Positions 26,454 to 34,881 are shown, counted from the stretch's first letter. The stretch: DNA of 64,000 nt from Planococcus ruber (GCF_022819085.1 NZ_JALHAG010000011.1:335766-399765), one strand, 5' to 3'. A program made the numbers and translations. The notes: a model not told the origin generated them from the letters alone.

Positions 26454-26939
26454 TTACGCTTTTGTATCGAAAAAGCCGCGGTTGCCGGTTTGTGATGTTG
26501 GTTGGCCCATTGGCGATTGGTAATTGAAGTTTTGCTGTTTCGTTTTCGTGACTTGATCGATCATGTGCTGCACAAAGCTCATGGAATCAATCAATAATCG
26601 TTCGTTGATTTTATTCTTCGCTTGCAGTTCGCCTAGCAACTCCTGCAACGTGCCGATCTGTGTCTGCAATCGCTTTTTCATGATTTCGTCGGGAAGCTGT
26701 GCCACGAACTCGCTGAACGTCAGGTCCGGATGTTCTTGCCGGAGTTCTGCCGCCAGTTGTTCCCGCTCATTTTCAGCCTGGTTCAGCTGTTTCACGAGCT
26801 TCGCTTCCTCTTTTACCAATCCATTCAGCTCATCGACTTTGCGCTCGATCAAAACAACCCGTTTCTGTTCCGCAAAGTCCAGGAGCTGCTTCTGGATGCC
26901 GATCAATTCTTCCAGCGTCGCGGATAATGTGGTAAGCAT
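26454..26939 (-). CDS. flgN: flagellar chaperone FlgN
   Basis: A 161-residue helical protein with Leu/Glu-rich coiled-coil segments and the C-terminal INERLLIDSMSFVQHMIDQ region found in FlgN. It protects FlgK and FlgL before export and lies directly upstream of them. No membrane segment or signal peptide is visible. Confidence 0.88.
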   Translation of the reverse strand: MLTTLSATLEELIGIQKQLLDFAEQKRVVLIERKVDELNGLVKEEAKLVKQLNQAENEREQLAAELRQEHPDLTFSEFVAQLPDEIMKKRLQTQIGTLQELLGELQAKNKINERLLIDSMSFVQHMIDQVTKTKQQNFNYQSPMGQPTSQTGNRGFFDTKA

Positions 26940-26967
26940 TCGACACCCTCCTCTTTAAAGCAGCGTT

Positions 26968-27240
26968 CTATTTGTCATACCAGAAATCAAAGACGCTTTC
27001 GGCCACTTTTGAACTATTGACCTCGTATTCGCCTGATTGGATCTGGAGTTTCAACGCATTGATTTTTTCTTGTCTGTCCATGTCTACTCCTGCATTCTTC
27101 TCAAACATTTCTTTCGCCCGGTTTGAGATCTGCACTTCGTCTTCCTTCTGGATCGGCTTAGACCGCTCCACCGGCGAGACCTGCATTTGTTTTTGATAAG
27201 ATTGAATAAAGGAAGAACCAGTTGTTTTATCGATATTCAT
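26968..27240 (-). CDS. flgM: anti-sigma-D factor FlgM
   Basis: A 90-residue protein. The C-terminal half (VDMDRQEKINALKLQIQSGEYEVNSSKVAESVFDF) matches the sigma-28-binding region of FlgM; the N-terminal half is predicted to be disordered with EVQISNRAKEMF in the middle. It holds SigD inactive until exported or cleared after hook completion. It lies 20 bp after yvyF, under the sigma-D promoter at 27715-27741. Confidence 0.92.
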   Translation of the reverse strand: MNIDKTTGSSFIQSYQKQMQVSPVERSKPIQKEDEVQISNRAKEMFEKNAGVDMDRQEKINALKLQIQSGEYEVNSSKVAESVFDFWYDK

Positions 27241-27260
27241 TCCTTCACCGCCCTGTTCGT

Positions 27261-27695
27261 TTATTTGTCCTGCTTGACCTGCCAGTACTTCCCGGCCCGT
27301 TGCTGCGGCTTGCGGATTTCATCTGCAAGTTGGTCCCGCTTCAAGGTCCGATTGACTTCCTCCGAAAACTGGTCGTAGCAGGAGTCACACAGCACTTGCC
27401 TTTTAATCACTGTACCACAATGCGCACACGGGTAACCCAAGTTCGGGAAATCCTCCCCGTAAATGCGCCCTTCGCGAATAAAATCGGCAATGCGCTTTTC
27501 AGAGACCTCCGTTGCTTCGCTCAGCTCTTCGAGTGTCGCCTCGCGGTTCGCTTCGTCTTTTATAAAGGCATCGACTTTCTTGAAATCCGCCTCGATTTCC
27601 TTATAGCAATCCAAGCAGAAATCCGTGTAGGATTTCAAATAAAGCCGGCCGCATAGTACACAATTTTCCAATTGGTTTGAGTGCACATCCATCAC
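27261..27695 (-). CDS. yvyF: flagellar operon protein YvyF
   Basis: A 144-residue protein with two Cys pairs at each end, CVLCGRLY...CLDC (about residues 13-34) and CAHC...CDSC (about 91-107), indicating zinc binding, and a helix-turn-helix-like middle part (LEELSEATEVSEKRIADFIREGRI). It belongs to the YvyF family always found before flgM in Bacillales. Its exact function is not established. A second ATG one codon in could be the start. Confidence 0.88.
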   Translation of the reverse strand: MMDVHSNQLENCVLCGRLYLKSYTDFCLDCYKEIEADFKKVDAFIKDEANREATLEELSEATEVSEKRIADFIREGRIYGEDFPNLGYPCAHCGTVIKRQVLCDSCYDQFSEEVNRTLKRDQLADEIRKPQQRAGKYWQVKQDK

Positions 27696-27714
27696 CTGGT
27701 GCTTTCTATTATTT

Positions 27715-27741
27715 ATATCGGCATCACTGCCAAAATGTTTA
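27715..27741 (-). promoter_or_regulatory. sigma-D promoter of yvyF-flgM-flgN-flgK-flgL
   Basis: On the minus strand TAAA (27738-27741), 15 bp, then GCCGATAT (27715-27722), a perfect match to the Bacillus sigma-D consensus, about 20 bp before the yvyF start. Confidence 0.9.
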
Positions 27742-27755
27742 GTCCAAATTTAATT

Positions 27756-28181
27756 TTATTGCAATTTAAATTCAGTCACAAGCACGCGCTCCACTTTGCC
27801 TTCGGTGATGGTTTCGCTCAACTTCGTTTTCAATTGCTCTTCCAGCATCGCGATGCCTTCTTTGCCGACCAATTCTTCTTTCGTGAATCCGGCTACAGTT
27901 GAAATGATCGCTGCCCGCACTTCAGCTGTACGCTTTTCCGTCGCTTCTTTCGCTTTCTTGCTGTTCAGCTGGATATTGAACTGGACTACCGCATAGTTCT
28001 CGCCAGTCGCAAGGTTCGTTGTGATGATGTCCGTATCGATGCTCATTTCCGCCAGTTCTTCAGCCGATAGCTTTTTCTCGCTCTCTGCTTCAGCAGCCGG
28101 GCTCTTCAAATAATACATCGCACCTCCGCCAAGGACCACGACCGCAATCAATAAAATAACCAACACTTTCATCTTCCCCAT
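27756..28181 (-). CDS. fliL: flagellar basal body protein FliL
   Basis: A 141-residue protein with an N-terminal membrane segment (about residues 4-24), a short linker and a periplasm-side domain with EKRTAEVRAAIISTVAGFTKEEL and LKTKLSETI, the FliL pattern. FliL supports stator function around the motor. In B. subtilis it lies between swrD and fliM; here it is downstream of motB, so it is grouped with the stator genes. Confidence 0.9.
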   Translation of the reverse strand: MGKMKVLVILLIAVVVLGGGAMYYLKSPAAEAESEKKLSAEELAEMSIDTDIITTNLATGENYAVVQFNIQLNSKKAKEATEKRTAEVRAAIISTVAGFTKEELVGKEGIAMLEEQLKTKLSETITEGKVERVLVTEFKLQ

Positions 28182-28198
28182 GGTGCACCTCTATCTCG

Positions 28199-28981
28199 TT
28201 AAATTTCTTCGCCGTACGGAGAAATCAATACTTCCACGCGGCGGTTCTCTGCCCGGCCTTCCGGCGTATCGTTCGATGTGATCGGCCGGTATTCGCCGTA
28301 GCCCGTCGCACTGAATGTCCGCGGATCGAGCTTGTCGTTTTCCAGCAGAACTTTCATGAAATTGATAGCGCGTTCCGAACTGAGCTCCCAGTTGGACGGA
28401 TAATCGTCCGTTTGAACCGGCACGTTGTCGGTATGGCCTTCAATATAAATATTCCGCGGCAAATCGGTGATCAACAGTTCGGCGATTTCAGCCGCCATTT
28501 TCTCAGCGGTTTCAGTAATTTCAGCGCTTCCGGAAGGATATAAGACGCCTTCTTTGATCGTTAAAAGCAGGCCTTTCCCGGTCAATTCCGTTTCTAACCG
28601 GTTCGACAGCCCTTTTTCTTTGATATACGCTTCAATCTTTTCGCGCACTTCTCCGAGTTCTTTGAAATCCTGTTCCAACGAAATTTCTTCTGCCGTTTTC
28701 GGCGATTCGTCGTCTCCCGGTTCATCTTCCCCGAGATCCGCCAGTTTCGACGTCGCATCCGGCGTTTCCACCGGCGCCTGGTTTTCCAGGATGCCCGTGC
28801 CGCCTTGCAATTCTTTATTGAATGACTGCGAGATTTCCTGGAACTTCTGCGAGTTCACTTCACTCGCAGCGAACAGCACGATGAACAGCGCGAGGAGCAG
28901 CGTCAAAATATCGGCGTAGGGGATCAACCACGACTCATCGACATGATCTTCATGCTTTTTCTTACGCTTCAACCTGGCCAC
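28199..28981 (-). CDS. motB: flagellar stator protein MotB
   Basis: A 260-residue stator subunit. One membrane helix contains PYADILTLLLALFIVLFA with the ion-carrying Asp24. The C-terminal OmpA-like domain (about residues 125-255) binds peptidoglycan, with GHTDNVP and NWELSSERAINF. The start overlaps motA by 20 bp. The linker is Glu-rich. The helix is of the proton-type MotB, although coupling ion cannot be proved from sequence alone. Confidence 0.96.
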   Translation of the reverse strand: MARLKRKKKHEDHVDESWLIPYADILTLLLALFIVLFAASEVNSQKFQEISQSFNKELQGGTGILENQAPVETPDATSKLADLGEDEPGDDESPKTAEEISLEQDFKELGEVREKIEAYIKEKGLSNRLETELTGKGLLLTIKEGVLYPSGSAEITETAEKMAAEIAELLITDLPRNIYIEGHTDNVPVQTDDYPSNWELSSERAINFMKVLLENDKLDPRTFSATGYGEYRPITSNDTPEGRAENRRVEVLISPYGEEI

Positions 28982-29759
28982 CCACTTTTTCCGGTTCTTT
29001 CAACACGCGGTCTTTCGCCGGCAAGTACGTCAATAATTTCTCTTCTACGGTGCGGACCGGTAAGCCTTCCTGCACGGCAAGCAAGCCTTCCAGCATGATC
29101 ATTTTCATCTTCGCTTCCTGTTCGGATTTGCGTTTCAGCTTATTCGCAAATGGATGCCATAAGACGTAGCCTGTGAAAATCCCGAACAGCGTCGCAATAA
29201 ATGCCGCTGAAATCGATTTCCCAAGAAGGGCGATATCATCCAAGTGGCCTAGCGCCGAAACCAGTCCGATAACCGCTCCCAACACCCCGAGTGTCGGTGC
29301 ATATGTTCCGGCTTGCGAGAAAATCTTCGCGCCCACTTCATGGCGTTCTTCCATTGCCGCAATTTCCTCTTCCATCAGGCTTCGGATGTATTCCTGCGGC
29401 TGGCCGTCAACGACCATTTTCAAGCCGCGCTGCAAAAACGGATCTTCCACTTCTTCTGCGCGCTCTTCCAGAGCGAGCAAGCCTTCTTTTCGCGCAAGCA
29501 ATGCCCATTCCGTGAATGTCGGAATCATTTCTTTGATCGGAATGATTTTCGGGCCGCCGAACAGTACTTTGAACAGTCCTGGCACGTTTTTCAATTCTTC
29601 CATCGGGAACGCGACCATCACCGCGGCAATCGTTCCGCCGAAGATGATGACCAGCGCTGCCGGATTATATAAAGCGACCGGGTCTGATCCTTTGAGGATC
29701 ATCCCGCCGACCAATACGACCAACCCAAGTATTACGCCTATCCATGATGTTTTATCCAC
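28962..29759 (-). CDS. motA: flagellar stator protein MotA
   Basis: A 265-residue stator subunit with four membrane segments (about residues 5-22, 33-50, 150-170, 183-202) and a cytoplasmic loop rich in charged residues (about 60-140) that contacts FliG. The proline-containing GTYAPTLGVLGAVIGLV segment is typical of helix 3. It begins the motA-motB-fliL unit. A palindromic repeat lies just upstream and no clear promoter was seen. Confidence 0.95.
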   Translation of the reverse strand: MDKTSWIGVILGLVVLVGGMILKGSDPVALYNPAALVIIFGGTIAAVMVAFPMEELKNVPGLFKVLFGGPKIIPIKEMIPTFTEWALLARKEGLLALEERAEEVEDPFLQRGLKMVVDGQPQEYIRSLMEEEIAAMEERHEVGAKIFSQAGTYAPTLGVLGAVIGLVSALGHLDDIALLGKSISAAFIATLFGIFTGYVLWHPFANKLKRKSEQEAKMKMIMLEGLLAVQEGLPVRTVEEKLLTYLPAKDRVLKEPEKVGGQVEA

Positions 29760-29798
29760 ACCAAAAACCTCATTTCACTCTTTCAGGATCTGTTTTCT

Positions 29799-29905
29799 AA
29801 CTCGCTCCGGCGCTTTGGGGATGCCTCCCGCAATAAGCCAGGCCGCTTCGCTTACCCGTCTTATTGCTTCGGTTACCCCGTGGACGCGCCGTCGCTTTTT
29901 GAGTT
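29799..29905. repeat. palindromic intergenic repeat between fliS and motA (copy D)
   Basis: Outer arms AACTCGCTCCGGCGC and GCGCCGTCGCTTTTTGAGTT are imperfect inverted repeats. Inside, GCAATAAG (29830-29837) faces CTTATTGC (29860-29867). In the opposite orientation it matches the middle of copy C (GGCGCGTCC, GCAATAAGACG, CTTATTGCG), so the two belong to one family. Confidence 0.6.
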
Positions 29906-29934
29906 GTTCTATTTTTTCTATTTCCACATGAACT

Positions 29935-30312
29935 TTAGCCGTTCTTCACAAGCCCCATGACTTGTTTCCATGTGTCGCGAAGCTCCACCATCAAGCCTTC
30001 GACTTCTTCTAAAATCGCCAAATCGTTTTTCGTATTCGCTTCAATTAGGCGCGTGTACATGTATTCATATAATTGTTCCATATTCTTCGATATCTCAGCG
30101 TCCGGATCCAAGGTTACGCGCAGTTCCTGCGTGATGTTCTGCGCTTTGATGATGTTCGTGTTTTTTTCCTGAAAATTGTTCTCCGCCATCGCCTTTTTTG
30201 CGAGCTTCATGAACTTCAAACTGCCGTTGTAAAGCATCAGGGTCAATTCCTGCGGAGATGCCGTCATCACCGAGTTTTGCTGATACGCCTGATAAGGATT
30301 AATCGTTGCCAT
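29935..30312 (-). CDS. fliS: flagellin export chaperone FliS
   Basis: A 125-residue helical protein with the family start NPYQAYQQNSVMTASPQELTLMLYNG and the YEYMYTRLIEANTKND segment near residue 73. It binds the C-terminal part of flagellin in the cytosol and, in Bacillus, also works with the FliW/CsrA control of hag. It is downstream of fliD and fliT. Confidence 0.95.
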   Translation of the reverse strand: MATINPYQAYQQNSVMTASPQELTLMLYNGSLKFMKLAKKAMAENNFQEKNTNIIKAQNITQELRVTLDPDAEISKNMEQLYEYMYTRLIEANTKNDLAILEEVEGLMVELRDTWKQVMGLVKNG

Positions 30313-30326
30313 CGTATTTCCCCCTC

Positions 30327-30716
30327 TTACTTCCGTATATCTAAAAACGTCCCGTCCGCTGGCGTGCTTTGGTAAGCGCCGCGGTATTTCTTCGACATCT
30401 GTTTCGTTTGGTTGATGCGGTTCATCTGGTTTGTGAATGCTTGGTGCAGGCTGTTCATGAGCGGATTCAACTCGCGCTCCGCTTCCTGTAAGCTCTTCAC
30501 CATTTCTTTGCCTTCAACGGACCAATTGAATTCCGCTCCGTTTTTTGAAACTTCCATGCGGTCAATCACTTCTTGCCGCCTGTCGAATAAAATCTGGACT
30601 TCCACCAAGTCTTCCGTCTGGTTATCTTCCATTTTCGAACCGATCGTTTTCGCTTTTGCGAGGATCGCTTCCGTCAATTCCAGAAGCTCCTGCAAATTTT
30701 CATACTGGTTATCCAT
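30327..30716 (-). CDS. fliT: FliT-like flagellar chaperone
   Basis: A 129-residue predicted helical protein between fliD and fliS, the position of FliT in Bacillus. It contains several heptad-like Leu/Glu patterns and no membrane segment. Similarity to FliT is weak, as usual for this family, so the name rests mainly on position. FliT would bind the filament cap protein FliD. Confidence 0.7.
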   Translation of the reverse strand: MDNQYENLQELLELTEAILAKAKTIGSKMEDNQTEDLVEVQILFDRRQEVIDRMEVSKNGAEFNWSVEGKEMVKSLQEAERELNPLMNSLHQAFTNQMNRINQTKQMSKKYRGAYQSTPADGTFLDIRK

Positions 30717-32231
30717 TTACATCAATCCTAAACTTTGTGAAATCCAAGCGCTTTGTGAATTCGCTTGGCTGATCGCTTTTTCCATCGCCGTGAACTGCTT
30801 CCAGTAGCGGTCTTCGATTTTCTCTAAGCGCGTCTGCCAGCGGCTGATCTCTTCGTCCATTTGCTTGATATACTTCGTAATTTGGCTGTTGTCCACCAGG
30901 CTTGTCGGGCTGCCCGCTTTATCGCTCAGTTTTTTCACGACGTTGTTCAAGCTTTCGTAAACGCGTCCGCCGACACCGACATTCGTACCATTCACGGTAT
31001 TTGTGAATAATGCCATTACTTGGTCCGGCTTATCCGTTAATACTTTTTTCAATTTATCTTCATCGATGAAAAGCTTGCCGCCTTCAGACCAAGTACCTGT
31101 ACTAATACCGATTTGCGAAAGCATATTGATTCCGCCTGTAGGCATTCCAGCGACCGGGTTGGTAAAGGACTGCCGCAGTTCCTGAATGGCACTTCTCAAA
31201 ATCGGATCATTCCGAAGCAAGCCGCTGCGCGCTTTCTCTTCCCATAACTCGATTTCGTTGTCCGTCATCCCTTTTTTCTGTTCTGCAGAAAGCGGCTGAA
31301 AATCCGGATAGCGTTTTTCGACTAGCTGCTTCTCGATTTCTTTGATGGTTTCATTGTACTTATCAATGAAGCCTTTGATTTTATCAAAGGTTTTCGTTGG
31401 ATCTGCTTGGACGGTGATTGTCGTTTCACCTGTCTGTGTAAAATTCAGAGTAAGACCGTTAATTGTTGTCTTATTGGATGTCAGATTTTCAACTTTTATC
31501 CCGTCAAATTCAATCGAAGCGTTCGTTGCAGCTTTCATGAATGAATCAGGAGCTGCATCAGCTGTATTAAAGCTGCTGGCGTCCCCATTCATCACTTGCC
31601 TCGCCAGTTCCGGCGTACTAAAGTCCATTGTGAAATTCTGGTTCGCTCCCATCCCTTTCGTAGAGATGAAGAAGCTTGAAGTTGTATTATCAAAACTCAT
31701 TCGAAGTTCTGGAATCTTTCCAGCCGTTTCATCCTGAACTTTTTTCGCTATTTGTTCGTACGTGTCGGTTGCTTCAATGTCTATAGGAATATCAATTGCG
31801 CCCGTTCCATTTCCTTTTATGGTGATACTTCCAGCAACACCGATAGCATCTGTCGATTTTGCTGCAACAGCTGTGTTTGTGAAACTTTTAATCGGCGCTG
31901 CTGAATTAATCTTTGCACCAGCAGCAAGGCTAACTACATCCACCTTATAAGAGCCGCTGACAGACATCGCAGTAGTTTCCGGAGTCACACTTTTACCTGA
32001 AACTGTCGAGCTATATGAATTGAATGAACCTTGAAAGCGCATATCACTCGCTACCGTCCGCAAATTCGATAGCGATAAGTTTACATCACGGTAAGCATCT
32101 TTCTGCCATTCCGTAAACGTTTTTTGCTGCGTTAATTTATCCTGCGGCAATTTTTGTGCTGCCATCATTTCTTTTACTAAGGAATCTGTGTCGATTCCCG
32201 ATGCTAATCCGCCAATACGCATGAGGCTCAC
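30717..32231 (-). CDS. fliD: flagellar filament cap protein FliD
   Basis: A 504-residue protein. The N-terminus LMRIGGLASGIDTDSLVKEMMAAQKLPQDKL is the typical FliD start, and the C-terminal helix ITKYIKQMDEEISRWQTRLEKIEDRYWKQFTAMEKAI is complete. It forms the cap that guides flagellin assembly. It starts 3 bp after flaG and abuts fliT. The middle is Thr/Ser/Ala-rich and exposed. Confidence 0.95.
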   Translation of the reverse strand: MSLMRIGGLASGIDTDSLVKEMMAAQKLPQDKLTQQKTFTEWQKDAYRDVNLSLSNLRTVASDMRFQGSFNSYSSTVSGKSVTPETTAMSVSGSYKVDVVSLAAGAKINSAAPIKSFTNTAVAAKSTDAIGVAGSITIKGNGTGAIDIPIDIEATDTYEQIAKKVQDETAGKIPELRMSFDNTTSSFFISTKGMGANQNFTMDFSTPELARQVMNGDASSFNTADAAPDSFMKAATNASIEFDGIKVENLTSNKTTINGLTLNFTQTGETTITVQADPTKTFDKIKGFIDKYNETIKEIEKQLVEKRYPDFQPLSAEQKKGMTDNEIELWEEKARSGLLRNDPILRSAIQELRQSFTNPVAGMPTGGINMLSQIGISTGTWSEGGKLFIDEDKLKKVLTDKPDQVMALFTNTVNGTNVGVGGRVYESLNNVVKKLSDKAGSPTSLVDNSQITKYIKQMDEEISRWQTRLEKIEDRYWKQFTAMEKAISQANSQSAWISQSLGLM

Positions 32232-32234
32232 TCC

Positions 32235-32582
32235 TTACAATTTTTCATCTACTAGCAATCCTGCGAATTCGGCCATCGAGGCATACATATCGAGGAATTT
32301 CTTATTCGGGATTTCTTTGATCACTTCGTCGGTGATCGTATCGATGACTTGAATATAATACTCGCCCAGTTCGTCATGAAATTGGAATTTAACCGATGTG
32401 TTCGTCGGCTCAAGGAAGTCATTCATGCCTTCCACTTTCTCGATGAGCTTTTCTTTTGTAACGTTCGCCGTTTTTTCGGCTTCAAATTCCACTGTTTTTT
32501 CTTTTGAATGAACAGCGGGTACAACTGCTGCTTCAGGCGTCTTCACCGGAATATAAACTACAGGCGGCTGCTTCACTTCCAT
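32235..32582 (-). CDS. flaG: flagellar protein FlaG
   Basis: A 115-residue protein starting at the ATG at 32582, which has GGGAGAG upstream; the longer reading begins at TTG with no ribosome site. The C-terminal half FLEPTNTSVKFQFHDELGEYYIQVIDTITDEVIKEIP is the conserved FlaG domain. FlaG influences filament length in other bacteria. It is the first gene under the sigma-D promoter at 32663-32688. Confidence 0.92.
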   Translation of the reverse strand: MEVKQPPVVYIPVKTPEAAVVPAVHSKEKTVEFEAEKTANVTKEKLIEKVEGMNDFLEPTNTSVKFQFHDELGEYYIQVIDTITDEVIKEIPNKKFLDMYASMAEFAGLLVDEKL

Positions 32583-32662
32583 GGTCAACTCTCCCTTACC
32601 GTTCAATTAGCGGTTTGGTCGAGTCCCAAATACGAGCTCGAACCGTCACCTATCTATAGTAG

Positions 32663-32688
32663 TTATCGGCAAACGAAATCATTTTTTA
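32663..32688 (-). promoter_or_regulatory. sigma-D promoter of flaG-fliD-fliT-fliS
   Basis: On the minus strand TAAA (32685-32688), 14 bp, then GCCGATAA (32663-32670), close to the sigma-D consensus, about 80 bp before flaG. Confidence 0.85.
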
Positions 32689-32699
32689 ACGGATTTCCG

Positions 32700-32735
32700 C
32701 AAAAAAATAAAACCGATTCACGGAGGAACCGGCCT
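32700..32735 (-). terminator. terminator after the glucosaminidase gene
   Basis: On the minus strand CCGGTTC pairs with GAATCGG around CTCCGT, followed by TTTTATTTTTTT. It separates the gene at 32740 from the flaG promoter. Confidence 0.8.
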
Positions 32736-32739
32736 TATC

Positions 32740-33483
32740 TCATGCTAAGTTATTAAATTGCTTGCTGACGCCTTGCGTCCAGTGGTTGTTGAGTCCAGTT
32801 GGATCGTTTGCTGCACCGACTGGAGCGTATTTTGCGCCAATGGCTGCGATGGTGTCTTTTCCTTGATTTAAGTAATTCTTACGTAAGTTGCGCGCCATGT
32901 CGAAGATACTGTCTTCGATCGAGTCGTAGCTGCGAAGGCCGTTCTTACCCATCATGCCGGCAACATTATTTTTCTGGTTGACAGCGTTCGAAGATCCGTT
33001 GCCGGTTTCATGAATCGCAATTGCCGAAAGAAGGTTTGGATTGATGTCGTATTTCTTCCCGGCATTAATGAAATGGTTCGCCGCACCGCTGAGTTTTCCA
33101 TCAAGTGTATTCTCGAGCTTGATGAACTGCACAGGTTTGAAACCAAAGTCGCTCGTATCCTGCGGGCTTGTCGGGACGGCTCGTGTGTCGATTGCTTGTG
33201 ATGCCGGAGCGGTTTCTGTCTCGAGTGGTTTGATCGTTACCTGAATCGGCGTGAACGAGCCCGTTGTTTGAGACAGCAATTTCGTCGGCATTTGCATCGT
33301 CTGCTCTGAAGCCGGCTGCATATTCTGCATCGCTGCATTCAAGATCATCATGAATAGCGAATTATCGTTCGGCATGCCGCCCATCGGCGCTGCCGCATTT
33401 GTTTGATTTATCGAAGGCGCTGCTTGCGCCATAGAAGCCATAGTCATGTAATAAAACCAATTTGAAGAAACTGGACCGGTCAT
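32740..33483 (-). CDS. putative glucosaminidase, possible flagellar peptidoglycan hydrolase
   Basis: A 247-residue protein starting at ATG 33483, downstream of AAAGGTGG. The C-terminal half (about residues 130-245) resembles the glucosaminidase fold, with KYDINPNLLSAIAIHETGNG, where the Glu is the likely catalytic acid, then NNVAGM and a terminal NHWTQGV segment. The N-terminal half is rich in Met, Gln and Ala and lacks a normal signal peptide. Its place between flaG and the flagellin region suggests export by the flagellar apparatus, like the FlgJ muramidase of other bacteria, but this is inference. Confidence 0.7.
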   Translation of the reverse strand: MTGPVSSNWFYYMTMASMAQAAPSINQTNAAAPMGGMPNDNSLFMMILNAAMQNMQPASEQTMQMPTKLLSQTTGSFTPIQVTIKPLETETAPASQAIDTRAVPTSPQDTSDFGFKPVQFIKLENTLDGKLSGAANHFINAGKKYDINPNLLSAIAIHETGNGSSNAVNQKNNVAGMMGKNGLRSYDSIEDSIFDMARNLRKNYLNQGKDTIAAIGAKYAPVGAANDPTGLNNHWTQGVSKQFNNLA

Positions 33484-33671
33484 TTCGAGGGTTCCCACCT
33501 TTTGCTTAAATGAATGCAGGTTTATTGTATCAGATATGGAAGGAAAAAAGAATAGGATAATTGTGGCAATAATAAAAAATTGTCAGGAGAAATTAAACTT
33601 GTCCAGATTTTACTTAGTGAAAGATAACCTCTTATACTAGAAAAAACGGAGTGTTTTAGGAGGCGGCGGAA

Positions 33672-34550
33672 ATGCACGATTTACTTTGTGGAAAGTTACT
33701 TGGTGACGGTTGCCTTACAAAGCAAGGAACAAGAAAACCGAGATTCCAGTTTACTCATTGTAAAAATGATAAAGGCTGGATCGAGTATTGCTATGAACAG
33801 CTTTCAGACTCTCTTCCATTAAACCTTCCTAAATACAGAAAAATCATAGATACAAGAATGACGGCAGGATTCACAGAAAGTTATATTGTCCAATCCCGTA
33901 CTTCAGATGAACTTAGTAAGTTATACGAAATTTGGTACCCTCACGGAAAAAAAGTGCTGCCTTTCTCTTATATTGAGAAACATTTCAATGAAAAAACATT
34001 TGCTTGGTGGTATCAAGATGACGGCCATTTAAAACAAAAGAATGGCATTGTGAAAAAAGTTATCTTTTCAACTGATAGCTTTACATCTTTAGAGAACCAA
34101 TTTCTCATCGACTTTCTTCAAAAGAAGTATCATCTTAGCTTTTCAATCGATGCTCAAAACCGGCTTATCTTGTATGACCAATTTCAAATTCTCTATTTCT
34201 TAAAGTTAGTCGGTCCTTATATACACGAATCTATGAACAGAAAAAGGCAAAATTTAAATGGATCTAAAGAAATTGCAGAACGCTCCACAATCTACTTGCC
34301 TACCGATTTCGTTGTTAAAAATCCTACTGATGAAATAAACAATCAGTATAAAAAATTGCCCTTGTTAATGGCGCTTTCTGAAAATCATACCGAATTTTTC
34401 AAAGAGAATATTTCGGTCCAAAATGAAACAATTATTACTAAGTCCTATCAGATAAAAATTAAAGAAGATTATAAAGATTTTCTAGTAAGATTAAAGTGTA
34501 AGACCGGATTAACTATTAGCCAAATAACCGCATATTGCTTCCGTTTATAA
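33672..34550 (+). CDS. free-standing LAGLIDADG homing endonuclease
   Basis: A 292-residue protein with two LAGLIDADG-type motifs: LLCGKLLGDG (residues 4-13) and FAWWYQDDG (110-118), each ending in the acidic residue that binds metal. The family is that of intron-encoded DNA endonucleases (LAGLIDADG_2 type). AGGAGG stands before the ATG. It is on the plus strand, opposite its flagellar neighbours, and its AT-rich composition differs from theirs. A group I intron lacking an open reading frame lies 0.7 kb away in hag, so the two may be partners in homing. No frame disruption is visible. Confidence 0.88.
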   Translation: MHDLLCGKLLGDGCLTKQGTRKPRFQFTHCKNDKGWIEYCYEQLSDSLPLNLPKYRKIIDTRMTAGFTESYIVQSRTSDELSKLYEIWYPHGKKVLPFSYIEKHFNEKTFAWWYQDDGHLKQKNGIVKKVIFSTDSFTSLENQFLIDFLQKKYHLSFSIDAQNRLILYDQFQILYFLKLVGPYIHESMNRKRQNLNGSKEIAERSTIYLPTDFVVKNPTDEINNQYKKLPLLMALSENHTEFFKENISVQNETIITKSYQIKIKEDYKDFLVRLKCKTGLTISQITAYCFRL

Positions 34551-34574
34551 ATTCAAAAGATATTATACTCCCTC

Positions 34575-34802
34575 CTAATGAAAATTAATGTTCCGCTGAG
34601 CTTCAAGAACGTTGTATTCAATTTGTAAATCTTTTAGTTGGCCGTTCAACTTTTCTACTTCTTCTATTGAAAGATCATTTCCAGCAGCATATTCCGCTAA
34701 GCTTTTCATCACTTGTAGAATTCCGTCCATTTCTTCTAAAATCTTGATTTGCTCTTTTGTCCATTGAAGTTGCTGCTCCAAAATTTCTTTTTGTTCTTTC
34801 AT
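34575..34802 (-). CDS. small coiled-coil protein of unknown function
   Basis: A 75-residue protein with a strong ribosome site (AAGGAGA) before the ATG. It is almost wholly predicted coiled coil (LEQQLQWTKEQIKILEEMDGIL and LNGQLKDLQIEYNVLEAQ). I do not recognise the family. It lies between yjfB and the endonuclease gene, on the strand of the flagellar genes, and could be a chaperone or adaptor, but nothing in the sequence proves it. Confidence 0.7.
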   Translation of the reverse strand: MKEQKEILEQQLQWTKEQIKILEEMDGILQVMKSLAEYAAGNDLSIEEVEKLNGQLKDLQIEYNVLEAQRNINFH

Positions 34803-34833
34803 TACTTAAATCTCCTTTCAGTGAAATCTAAGT

Positions 34834-34873
34834 AATATGAGCAGTCATGAAAGTCTCTACAACTGCTCATATT
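34834..34873. terminator. inverted repeat between yjfB and the coiled-coil gene
   Basis: AATATGAGCAGT (34834-34845) and ACTGCTCATATT (34862-34873) form a 12-bp perfect stem with a 16-base loop. No strong T run follows on the minus strand, so termination is uncertain; it could stabilise the yjfB mRNA end. Confidence 0.55.
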
Positions 34874-34881
34874 ATTAAAAT

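Noticed and set aside
33672..34550. Part of the group I intron of hag
   Set aside because: The intron closes within 359 nt with both splice sites, and yjfB, a terminator and another gene lie between it and the endonuclease gene.
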